Below are positions 57,660-64,000 of a stretch of 64,000 bases of DNA, piece by piece. The translations under genes and the position numbers were made by a program. Below the pieces are notes generated by a model. The model saw only the letters and a program-made list of their open reading frames with translations, made no database searches and was not told the DNA's origin. Numbering within the stretch: the stretch's first letter is position 1; every line of letters starts with the position of its first letter. The stretch is from Kushneria indalinina DSM 14324. GTDB taxonomy: Bacteria > Pseudomonadota > Gammaproteobacteria > Pseudomonadales > Halomonadaceae. The DNA lies in the NCBI RefSeq assembly GCF_003385845.1, contig NZ_QRDJ01000006.1, positions 806,001-870,000 of the forward strand, read 5' to 3'.

Positions 57660-57687
57660 TTGACCCGTCGCGCTTATCAGGTAGAAT
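57660..57687 (+). promoter_or_regulatory. Promoter of the tRNA cluster
   Basis: TTGACC (57660-57665), a 16-nt spacer and TAGAAT (57682-57687) are followed by a GC-rich discriminator GCGCCTC, which is typical of stringently controlled stable-RNA promoters. It lies 43 bp before tRNA-Pro. Confidence 0.75.
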
Positions 57688-57730
57688 GCGCCTCGCATTG
57701 GCAGCGGCCTCGGCAGAGGTGCTGGCGTAT

Positions 57731-57807
57731 CGGGGTATAGCGCAGTCTGGTAGCGCGCCTGCTTTGGGAGCAGGATGTCGGGGGTTCAAATCCCTCTACC
57801 CCGACCA
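57731..57807 (+). tRNA. tRNA-Pro (TGG)
   Basis: A 77-nt cloverleaf with encoded CCA. The acceptor is CGGGGTA/TACCCCG. The anticodon arm CCTGC-TTTGGGA-GCAGG carries anticodon TGG, and the T-loop TTCAAAT is standard. Confidence 0.97.
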
Positions 57808-57843
57808 ACTTCTTGATTTTGATAAGTATTTTAAAATTGAGGG

Positions 57844-57872
57844 TTGACAGCAAAAGTCACGGTCAATAGAAT
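57844..57872 (+). promoter_or_regulatory. Consensus promoter abutting tRNA-Arg
   Basis: TTGACA (57844-57849), a 17-nt spacer and TAGAAT (57867-57872) form a near-perfect sigma-70 promoter. The -10 ends at the base before mature tRNA-Arg. Initiation would fall inside the tRNA. Confidence 0.5.
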
Positions 57873-57949
57873 GCGCCCATAGCTCAACCGGATAGAGCAA
57901 CGGCCTTCTAAGCCGTAGGTTGCAGGTTCGAATCCTGCTGGGCGCGCCA
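57873..57949 (+). tRNA. tRNA-Arg (TCT)
   Basis: A 77-nt cloverleaf with encoded CCA. The acceptor GCGCCCA pairs with TGGGCGC. The anticodon arm ACGGC-CTTCTAA-GCCGT gives anticodon TCT for AGA codons. Confidence 0.97.
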
Positions 57950-57984
57950 ACAATGCTTGGCTTGCGTAACCGGTAAAAGATAGT

Positions 57985-58060
57985 GGTGGATGTAGCTCAG
58001 TGGTAGAGCCCCGGATTGTGGTTCCGGTGGTCGTGGGTTCGATACCCATCATCCACCCCA
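57985..58060 (+). tRNA. tRNA-His (GTG), copy 1
   Basis: A 76-nt gene with the extra G-1 paired to C73 and encoded CCA. The acceptor is GTGGATG/CATCCAC and the anticodon is GTG in GATTGTGGTTC. Confidence 0.97.
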
Positions 58061-58104
58061 TTATTTTGAAAGCACTGATGATTGTCAGTGCTTGAAGTTA
58101 AAAT

Positions 58105-58180
58105 GGTGGGTGTAGCTCAGTGGTAGAGCCCCGGATTGTGGTTCCGGTGGTCGTGGGTTCGATCCCCATCATCCACCCCA
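58105..58180 (+). tRNA. tRNA-His (GTG), copy 2
   Basis: A 76-nt gene identical to copy 1 except for an acceptor-stem base (GTGGGTG, making a G-U pair with CATCCAC) and one T-loop base (GATCCCC in place of GATACCC). The anticodon is GTG and CCA is encoded. Confidence 0.97.
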
Positions 58181-58217
58181 TTATTTTTAAGCGCTGATTA
58201 TTGTCAGTGCTTGCATT

Positions 58218-58248
58218 AAAAGGGCGGCCCGACAGGGTCGCCCTTTTT
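58218..58248 (+). terminator. Terminator of the tRNA cluster
   Basis: A stem of about 13 bp (AAAAGGGCG and GCCC with GGGT and CGCCCTTTT, with one G-U pair) has loop GACA and a T-run of five. Confidence 0.88.
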
Positions 58249-58331
58249 GCTTTGCATATCAGCTGTCGGTACTCGGTCCAGTAATGACTGGTTCTTTGGT
58301 TTCCCGAGTGCAAAGAAATTCCGATTTTCCC

Positions 58332-58358
58332 CTTGAAATCGTATTAATCGGTGCCAAT
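58332..58358 (+). promoter_or_regulatory. Heat-shock (sigma-32)-like site before tig
   Basis: CTTGAAA (58332-58338) is a perfect sigma-32 -35. After a 14-nt spacer, GCCAAT (58353-58358) is a partial match to the CCCCAT -10. Confidence 0.4.
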
Positions 58359-58371
58359 TAAGGCTTCGAGC

Positions 58372-58400
58372 TTGCCAGTATCTGATGGGGTTCTTAAAAT
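58372..58400 (+). promoter_or_regulatory. Sigma-70 promoter of tig
   Basis: TTGCCA (58372-58377), a 17-nt spacer and TAAAAT (58395-58400) give a start about 50 nt before the tig ATG. Confidence 0.65.
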
Positions 58401-58457
58401 CTGCGCCCTTGAGTTTTTTATTTCGAACACGCCACCTGAGTGGGTAGAGGATCATTC

Positions 58458-59792
58458 ATGCAAGTTTCAGTCGAAACGACTTCACCGATCGAGCGTCGCG
58501 TAACCGTCCAGGTCCCGGCTCAAGAAGTGGATAACAATGTCGATGAGCGACTCAAGGATACCGCTCGTCGTGTACGCTTGGATGGTTTCCGTTCAGGACG
58601 CGTTCCCATGAGCGTTGTTCGCCAGCGTTTTGGCCGCGATGTACGCAACGAAGTCGTTGATGAAGTGATGCGCCAGCATTATGTCCGCGCCATCACCGAA
58701 AACGAGCTTAACCCGGCGGGCCATCCTTCGCTGGAAGCCACGGTCAACGAAGAAGGCAAGGATCTCGAGTTTGTCGCGACTCTGGAAGTTTATCCTTCCA
58801 TCGAGCTGACACTGCCTGAAGACGAGCAGATCGAGCGTCCTCAAGCCGAGATCACGGATGCCGATATCGATGAGATGATCGATACGCTGCGCAAGCAGAA
58901 TGCTCAGTGGAATGACGTTGAGCGCGCTGCAGCTGATGGTGACCAGGTCACTATCGATTTCGAGGGTTTCCTCGGTGATGAAGCCTTTGAAGGCGGCAGC
59001 GCTGAAGGTCATCAGCTGGTGCTGGGTTCCAACAGCTTTATCCCGGGTTTTGAAGAGCAGCTGGTAGGCGTTCAGGCCGGTGAAGAGCGTGAAGTTACGG
59101 TAACCTTCCCTGAAGATTATCAGGCTGAACATCTGGCCGGTCAGGAGGCGCGTTTCAAGACCACGACGCACAAGGTGCAGGCGCAGGAACTTCCTGAAAT
59201 CGACAGTGAGTTCATGTCGCGCTTTGGTGTTGAAGACGGTGACAACGACAGCTTCCGCGCCGAAGTACGCAACAACATGCAGCGCGAGCTGGACAATGCA
59301 ATCGACAACCGCGTGCGTCAGCAGTTGATTGATGCGCTGAAATCGCGCAATGAAGTATCGGTCCCCAGCTCTCTTATTTCTCAGGAAGTCGAGGGCCTCA
59401 AGCGCCAGGCGGCACGGCAGTTCGGCCTGGGTGAGGATTTCGATGTTTCTCAGCTGCCCGATGAGCTGTTTGCCGAACAGGCTCGTGGCCGCGTTGAAGT
59501 CGGTCTGCTGCTGGCAGAGGTTGTCAGTCACTTCGAACTGGATGCGGATGACGATGAGATCCGTGCCTTTATCGAAGAGCAGGCCGGCCAGTTCGAACAG
59601 CCCGAGCAGGTTGTCGAGCAGTATATGGGCAACGAGCAGATGAAAAATCAGGTGAAGTCTGCTGTGCTTGAACGCAAGGCTATCGATAGGCTGCTGGACA
59701 AGGCCAGCGTCGTTGAAACGCCCATGAGTTATCAGGAAGCACTTCAGGCCGCACAGCAGCAGGATGCTGACGAAGCCGAAGAAACTGAATAG
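58458..59792 (+). CDS. tig: Trigger factor
   Basis: This 444-residue ribosome-bound chaperone meets nascent chains at the tunnel exit. The N-terminal ribosome-binding domain has GFRSGRVP, the variant of the GFRKGKVP signature. The FKBP-type PPIase domain is about residues 150-240 (DGDQVTIDFEGFLG..., FIPGFEEQLVG). The C-terminal helical domain encloses substrates and ends in an acidic tail (QDADEAEETE). ATG at 58458 has AGAGG at 7 nt. It heads the tig-clpP-clpX-lon cluster. Confidence 0.96.
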   Translation: MQVSVETTSPIERRVTVQVPAQEVDNNVDERLKDTARRVRLDGFRSGRVPMSVVRQRFGRDVRNEVVDEVMRQHYVRAITENELNPAGHPSLEATVNEEGKDLEFVATLEVYPSIELTLPEDEQIERPQAEITDADIDEMIDTLRKQNAQWNDVERAAADGDQVTIDFEGFLGDEAFEGGSAEGHQLVLGSNSFIPGFEEQLVGVQAGEEREVTVTFPEDYQAEHLAGQEARFKTTTHKVQAQELPEIDSEFMSRFGVEDGDNDSFRAEVRNNMQRELDNAIDNRVRQQLIDALKSRNEVSVPSSLISQEVEGLKRQAARQFGLGEDFDVSQLPDELFAEQARGRVEVGLLLAEVVSHFELDADDDEIRAFIEEQAGQFEQPEQVVEQYMGNEQMKNQVKSAVLERKAIDRLLDKASVVETPMSYQEALQAAQQQDADEAEETE

Positions 59793-59842
59793 CAGGCCGG
59801 CTGATATCTGGCATTACAGCCATACCGAGGCTGGCAGTCAGG

Positions 59843-59860
59843 ACCCGGCGAAAGCCGGGT
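59843..59860 (+). terminator. Hairpin between tig and clpP
   Basis: ACCCGGC/GCCGGGT is a 7-bp stem closing a stable GAAA tetraloop, followed by TCTATCATT. It is probably an attenuator or weak terminator that reduces read-through from tig. Confidence 0.45.
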
Positions 59861-59895
59861 TCTATCATTGGCCCACATCACTGTAAGGTTGCTAC

Positions 59896-60516
59896 ATGAG
59901 AAGCGAGTCTGATATTACCAATGCTGGTGGGCTGGTCCCCATGGTGGTGGAGCAGAACGCACGTGGCGAGCGGTCCTACGACATCTATTCGCGCCTGCTG
60001 AAAGAACGTGTCATTTTTCTGGTCGGCCCGGTCGAAGACTACAGCGCCAATCTGATCGTGGCGCAGCTGCTCTTTCTGGAGTCAGAGAATCCTGACAAGG
60101 ATATCCATCTTTATATCAATTCTCCGGGCGGTTCAGTGACTGCTGGCATGTCGATCTATGACACCATGCAGTTTATCAAGCCCAATGTTTCAACGGTCTG
60201 CATCGGTCAGGCGGCCAGCATGGGTGCACTGCTGTTGGCAGGTGGTGCAGAAGGCAAGCGTTACTGCCTGCCGCATTCCCGCATGATGATTCACCAGCCG
60301 CTTGGTGGCTTCCAGGGCCAGGCCAGTGACATCGAAATCCATACACGTGAAATTCTGACGATTCGGCAGCGCCTGAACGAAATTCTGGCGCATCATACCG
60401 GACAGGATCTCGAGAAGATTGCCCGCGATACTGATCGCGACAACTTCATGAATGGCGAGCAGGCCGTCGAGTACGGGCTGATCGATGCAACGCTGGCGCA
60501 TCGCCCGGTATCCTGA
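59896..60516 (+). CDS. clpP: ATP-dependent Clp protease proteolytic subunit
   Basis: The 206-residue serine peptidase forms the two-ring chamber of ClpXP/ClpAP. The catalytic triad is Ser108 (GQAASMGA), His133 ([11 protein letters not shown]) and Asp182 (DTDRDNFM). The first residues are a short propeptide ahead of [23 protein letters not shown]. ClpX follows after 66 bp. Confidence 0.97.
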   Translation: MRSESDITNAGGLVPMVVEQNARGERSYDIYSRLLKERVIFLVGPVEDYSANLIVAQLLFLESENPDKDIHLYINSPGGSVTAGMSIYDTMQFIKPNVSTVCIGQAASMGALLLAGGAEGKRYCLPHSRMMIHQPLGGFQGQASDIEIHTREILTIRQRLNEILAHHTGQDLEKIARDTDRDNFMNGEQAVEYGLIDATLAHRPVS

Positions 60517-60582
60517 TAGCGTTGATTCAGAGTTTGACCATGATGGCGTGCCACTGCGCCGCTATCTTCAAGAGGTACGCGA

Positions 60583-61872
60583 ATGGCTGACGGCAAAGGC
60601 AAGGACGAAGGCGGCAAGCTGCTGTATTGCTCATTTTGTGGCAAGAATCAAAATGAAGTGCGCAAGCTGATCGCTGGACCCTCTGTTTACATCTGCGATG
60701 AATGTGTTGATCTATGCAACGACATCATTCGCGAAGAGGTCGTGGAGTCCGAAGCGTCTTCCGACGACGAGCGTCTTCCTGCTCCGCGGGAAATTCGCAA
60801 CACGCTTGATGATTATGTAATCGGTCAGGATCGCGCCAAGATGGTGCTCTCCGTCGCTGTTTATAATCACTACAAGCGTTTGAAAGTAGGGCAGCACAAG
60901 GGCGATGACCGGGTCGAGCTTGGCAAGAGTAATATTCTGCTGATTGGTCCTACCGGTAGCGGTAAAACGTTGCTGGCAGAAACCATGGCTCGTCTGCTCA
61001 ATGTGCCCTTTACCATTGCTGACGCTACTACGCTGACAGAAGCTGGGTATGTGGGTGAAGATGTCGAAAACATCATCCAGAAACTTCTGCAGAAATGCGA
61101 TTATGACGTAGAGAAGGCTCAGCGCGGCATCGTCTATATCGATGAAATCGACAAAATTTCGCGTAAATCGGACAATCCGTCCATCACGCGCGACGTGTCG
61201 GGCGAAGGCGTACAGCAGGCGCTTCTCAAGCTGATCGAGGGCACTACGGCTTCTGTACCTCCGCAGGGAGGGCGCAAGCATCCTCAGCAGGAATTTCTGC
61301 AGGTCGATACCGGCAATATCCTGTTTATTGTGGGTGGCGCCTTTGCCGGACTGGACAAGGTCATCAGTGATCGTGCCGAGCGTGGCGGCATCGGATTCAA
61401 CGCTGTCGTCAAGAGCAAGGATACCAACAAGGGTGTCGGCGATATCCTGGCCAGCGTAGAGCCCGAGGACCTTGTCAAGTATGGTCTCATCCCCGAGTTT
61501 GTTGGTCGTCTGCCTGTTATTGCGACGCTCAATGAGCTTGATGAGCAGGCACTGATCCAGATCCTTACCGAGCCCAAGAACTCTCTTATACGCCAGTATG
61601 TGCGTCTTTTTGAGATGGAAGGCGTTGAGCTGGATTTCCGTGAAGATGCGCTCAGGGCTGTTGCCCACAAGGCCATCGTAAGAAGAGCAGGCGCTCGCGG
61701 GCTTCGTTCGATACTGGAATCCGTGTTACTGGATACCATGTATGAAATCCCCTCCGCCGAGAATGTTGTCAAGGTGGTCATTGATGAGACTGTCATCAAT
61801 GGTGACAGCAAGCCATTGCTGATCTATGCCAACCAGCAGGAAAGCAAGCTGGTCGTTGGCGACGATCGATAG
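60583..61872 (+). CDS. clpX: ATP-dependent Clp protease ATP-binding subunit ClpX
   Basis: This 429-residue AAA+ unfoldase feeds ClpP. The N-terminal zinc-binding domain has two CxxC pairs (YCSFCGKN and ICDECVDLC). The AAA+ module shows Walker A GPTGSGKT, Walker [11 protein letters not shown], and the pore loop region [22 protein letters not shown] contains the IGF-family ClpP contact region nearby, and the sensor [10 protein letters not shown] is near the end. The stop is followed by a G/C-rich hairpin without a T-tract. Confidence 0.97.
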   Translation: MADGKGKDEGGKLLYCSFCGKNQNEVRKLIAGPSVYICDECVDLCNDIIREEVVESEASSDDERLPAPREIRNTLDDYVIGQDRAKMVLSVAVYNHYKRLKVGQHKGDDRVELGKSNILLIGPTGSGKTLLAETMARLLNVPFTIADATTLTEAGYVGEDVENIIQKLLQKCDYDVEKAQRGIVYIDEIDKISRKSDNPSITRDVSGEGVQQALLKLIEGTTASVPPQGGRKHPQQEFLQVDTGNILFIVGGAFAGLDKVISDRAERGGIGFNAVVKSKDTNKGVGDILASVEPEDLVKYGLIPEFVGRLPVIATLNELDEQALIQILTEPKNSLIRQYVRLFEMEGVELDFREDALRAVAHKAIVRRAGARGLRSILESVLLDTMYEIPSAENVVKVVIDETVINGDSKPLLIYANQQESKLVVGDDR

Positions 61873-61944
61873 TCGGTAAGCTGATGGTTGATCGGGGGGG
61901 CCGTCATGGCCCCCCAGTCATATCAGACTCCTGCCTGATAAACG

Positions 61945-61972
61945 GTTGTATTTCCGGCCGTCATCCCCATAT
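61945..61972 (+). promoter_or_regulatory. Heat-shock (sigma-32)-like promoter of lon
   Basis: CCCCATAT (61965-61972) matches the sigma-32 -10 consensus. After 13 nt upstream, GTTGTAT (61945-61951) is a partial match to CTTGAAA. Start would be about 50 nt before lon. Confidence 0.5.
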
Positions 61973-62028
61973 TGATGCCATCAAAGTCGCTTCCTGCGGC
62001 CCACACACAAGATTCGAGGTTGTCTGCG

Positions 62029-64000
62029 ATGGAGCGTAACCCCGCACAGACGTTAAACATACCCCTGTTGCCACTGCGAGACGTTGTCGTTTATCCGCAG
62101 ATGGTCATACCGCTGTTCGTGGGTCGCGAGAAATCGATTCGTGCCCTCGAAGCGGCCATGGAATCGGATAAGCAGGTGTTGCTGGTCGCTCAGCGTGACG
62201 CTGGTCAGGACAATCCCGAGGTCGAGGATCTGTTCGATATCGGAACGATTGCCAGCATCATGCAACTGCTCCGCCTGCCGGATGGCACTGTCAAGGTTCT
62301 CATTGAAGGCAGTTCCAGGGCTGATATCGCCCAGATCGATGATGATGACAGTGAAAATGGCTATCCGACAGCCAGTGTTACTCTGAGGGAGAGTGAGCCT
62401 CTGAGTGAACGCGAACAGGAATCACTCGTGCGCGTTCTGCTGGATCAATTCGAGCAGTATGTGAAGCTGTCACGCAAGGTACCCAACGAGGTATTGAGCT
62501 CGCTTCAGGGCATTGAAGATGCCAGCCGGCTGGTCGATACCGTCAGTGCCCACCTGTCTCTCGAGATTGGCGACAAGCAGTCACTGCTTGAGATGGACAA
62601 GGTTCGCGATCGCGTCGAGCATCTGATGACGCTGATCGAATCCGAGATTGATCTGCTGCAGGTAGAAAAGCGCATTCGCTCCAGAGTCAAGGAGCAGATG
62701 GAGAAGTCCCAGCGTGAGTACTACCTCAACGAGCAGATGAAAGCCATCCAGAAAGAAATGGGTGAGCTTGAGAATACGCCCAATGAGGCGGATCAGTACG
62801 AACAGAAGATTGCTGAATCCGGCATGTCGGCTGAGGCCGAGGAAAAGGCCCGTCAGGAGCTGAACAAGCTCAAGATGATGGCGCCGGCTTCTGCCGAAGC
62901 AACGGTTGTACGTTCCTATCTTGACTGGATGCTGGCTGTCCCGTGGAAGAAGCGCACGCGCGTTCGCCACGACATCAGTCATGCCGAACAGGTTCTGGAA
63001 GAAGACCACTATGGGCTTGAAGAGGTCAAGGAGCGTATCCTTGATTATCTCGCCGTGCAAAAGCGTGTGCGCAAGCTCAAGGGACCGGTGCTGTGCCTGG
63101 TTGGCCCGCCCGGGGTGGGCAAGACATCACTGGGCCAGTCCATTGCGCGTGCTACCAATCGCAAATACACGCGCCTGGCACTGGGCGGCGTGCGTGACGA
63201 ATCAGAAATTCGCGGCCATCGCCGCACCTATATTGGTTCCATGCCCGGCAAGCTTTTGCAGCGCATGAGCAAGACCGGTGTACGCAATCCGCTCTTCCTG
63301 CTGGATGAAATTGACAAGGTAGGGATGGATCATCGGGGCGATCCTTCTTCCGCGCTGCTTGAAGTGCTGGATCCCGAGCAGAATGACAAGTTCAGCGATC
63401 ACTATCTGGAACTTGACTACGACCTTTCGGATGTCATGTTCATTTGTACCGCGAATTCCATGAACATTCCCGGTCCGCTTCTGGACCGTATGGAAGTGAT
63501 CCGGATTCCGGGCTATACGGAAGACGAGAAGCTGGGCATCGCCAGGCGTTATCTGGCGCCGAAGCAGCTCAAGGCCAACGGTCTGAAAAAGGATGAGCTG
63601 GTCCTGACAGATGACGCACTGCTTGAGTTGATCCGATACTATACGCGCGAGGCTGGCGTTCGCGAGCTCGAGCGTCAGATTGCCAAGGTGGCACGCAAAG
63701 TACTGCGCGAGCGCATTGGCAACGAAGCTTCACAGGGCAAGGGTGCTGCTACCCAGCATCTGGAAGCCACTGATGTTGAGCGTTATGCTGGCGTCAGGCG
63801 TTTCAGCTATGGTCTGGCTGATCAGGCCCATCAGGTCGGTCGAGTGACCGGGCTGGCATGGACTTCCGTTGGCGGTGAAATTCTCAATATTGAATCGGTT
63901 GTCACCCCCGGAAAGGGCCGTATTAACAAGACCGGCTCTCTGGGCGATGTGATGAAGGAGTCGGTCAGTGCCGCGCATACGGTCGTGCGTTCACGTGCAG
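62029..64000 (+). CDS. lon: Lon ATP-dependent protease (3' end cut by window edge)
   Basis: The frame is open from ATG 62029 to the window end, giving 657 of about 800 residues. The start MERNPAQTLNIPLLPLRDVV is the Lon substrate-binding domain, followed by a coiled coil (LLEMDKVRDRVEHLMTLIES...). The AAA+ module has Walker A GPPGVGKTS and Walker B FLLDEIDKV. The catalytic Ser-Lys dyad lies beyond the edge and is not seen. Lon degrades misfolded and regulatory proteins. GAGG lies 9 nt before ATG, and a sigma-32-like promoter precedes it. Confidence 0.95.
   Translation, partial: MERNPAQTLNIPLLPLRDVVVYPQMVIPLFVGREKSIRALEAAMESDKQVLLVAQRDAGQDNPEVEDLFDIGTIASIMQLLRLPDGTVKVLIEGSSRADIAQIDDDDSENGYPTASVTLRESEPLSEREQESLVRVLLDQFEQYVKLSRKVPNEVLSSLQGIEDASRLVDTVSAHLSLEIGDKQSLLEMDKVRDRVEHLMTLIESEIDLLQVEKRIRSRVKEQMEKSQREYYLNEQMKAIQKEMGELENTPNEADQYEQKIAESGMSAEAEEKARQELNKLKMMAPASAEATVVRSYLDWMLAVPWKKRTRVRHDISHAEQVLEEDHYGLEEVKERILDYLAVQKRVRKLKGPVLCLVGPPGVGKTSLGQSIARATNRKYTRLALGGVRDESEIRGHRRTYIGSMPGKLLQRMSKTGVRNPLFLLDEIDKVGMDHRGDPSSALLEVLDPEQNDKFSDHYLELDYDLSDVMFICTANSMNIPGPLLDRMEVIRIPGYTEDEKLGIARRYLAPKQLKANGLKKDELVLTDDALLELIRYYTREAGVRELERQIAKVARKVLRERIGNEASQGKGAATQHLEATDVERYAGVRRFSYGLADQAHQVGRVTGLAWTSVGGEILNIESVVTPGKGRINKTGSLGDVMKESVSAAHTVVRSRA

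Larger units (their letters stand above)
57985..58209 (+). repeat. Tandem duplication of about 120 bp containing tRNA-His and spacer
   Basis: The unit starting at 57985 is repeated from 58105 at a 120-bp period. The tRNA parts differ at two bases, while the spacers share ATTATTTT and ATTGTCAGTGCTTG with scattered changes in between. The duplication therefore included flanking DNA and has since diverged outside the tRNA. Confidence 0.8.

Noticed and set aside
57656-57847. Short open frame across tRNA-Pro
   Set aside because: It runs through a certain tRNA gene and its promoter, so it is not a protein gene.
57985-58209. Two-copy 120-bp repeat considered as a CRISPR or mobile remnant
   Set aside because: Each unit is a full tRNA-His plus spacer, with no spacer-repeat periodicity or transposase.
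61894-61915. G/C hairpin after clpX as an intrinsic terminator
   Set aside because: The stem GGGGGGCC/GGCCCCCC lacks any T-tract; it may only weaken read-through to lon.

Overview
The window is a contiguous piece of a gammaproteobacterial chromosome. Gene content, moderately high GC and gene order point to a member of the Halomonadaceae (Halomonas, Kushneria, Chromohalobacter group); the family is an inference from synteny and protein character, since no rRNA lies in the window. Examples are the algU/mucA/mucB/mucD-lepA-lepB-rnc-era-recO-pdxJ order, cysM-rlmD-relA-mazG, and a Pro-Arg-His tRNA cluster ahead of tig-clpP-clpX-lon. Coding density is high. I see no insertion sequence, prophage, CRISPR array or integrase, so this is core rather than accessory DNA.

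Layout. 1-3.6 kb: a DUF1285 gene cut by the left edge, a UvrD/Rep-type helicase and a 3-mercaptopyruvate-type sulfurtransferase. 3.6-7.3 kb: the electron-transfer flavoprotein system, with ETF-ubiquinone oxidoreductase divergent from etfBA. 7.5-12.7 kb: a six-gene TonB2-type energy-transduction operon (DUF3450, TtpC-like MotA/TolQ/ExbB protein, ExbB, ExbD, TonB, TPR protein). 12.8-17.6 kb: exonuclease III with a small basic protein, then RhlB and DinG helicases. 17.6-23.2 kb: a DAHP synthase and the sigma-E envelope-stress module rpoE-rseA-rseB-degP, where degP has its own good sigma-E promoter. 23.4-34.9 kb: lepA, lepB, rnc, era, recO, pdxJ, cysM, rlmD, relA, mazG. 35-38.6 kb: ppc and a Mn-type sodA. 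38.7-44.5 kb: topB in an operon with an unknown membrane-anchored helical protein, divergent from a SEC-C/TPR-like protein. 44.6-50 kb: a peptidoglycan-turnover group (mltA, ampG, a GH23 transglycosylase) together with rfaH and proS. 50.1-53.3 kb: a tiny lipoprotein, an outer-membrane beta-barrel protein, miaE, lpxH, ppiB. 53.5-57.5 kb: glnS-cysS and folD. 57.7-58.2 kb: tRNA-Pro, tRNA-Arg and two tandem tRNA-His genes. 58.4-64 kb: tig, clpP, clpX and lon, the last cut by the right edge.

Themes. Envelope homeostasis runs through the window (sigma-E circuit, DegP, LepB, LpxH, MltA/AmpG/SLT, TonB system). A protein quality-control block (tig, clpPX, lon) shows heat-shock-like promoter candidates. 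The stretch is largely housekeeping and I found no convincing new defence or mobile system. The best leads are non-coding: a consensus promoter whose -10 box directly abuts tRNA-Arg, a 120-bp tandem duplication carrying tRNA-His and its spacer, stem-loops around rpoE and ahead of rnc, and the sigma-E promoter of degP. Among proteins, the best leads are the topB-linked membrane protein and two small uncharacterised genes.
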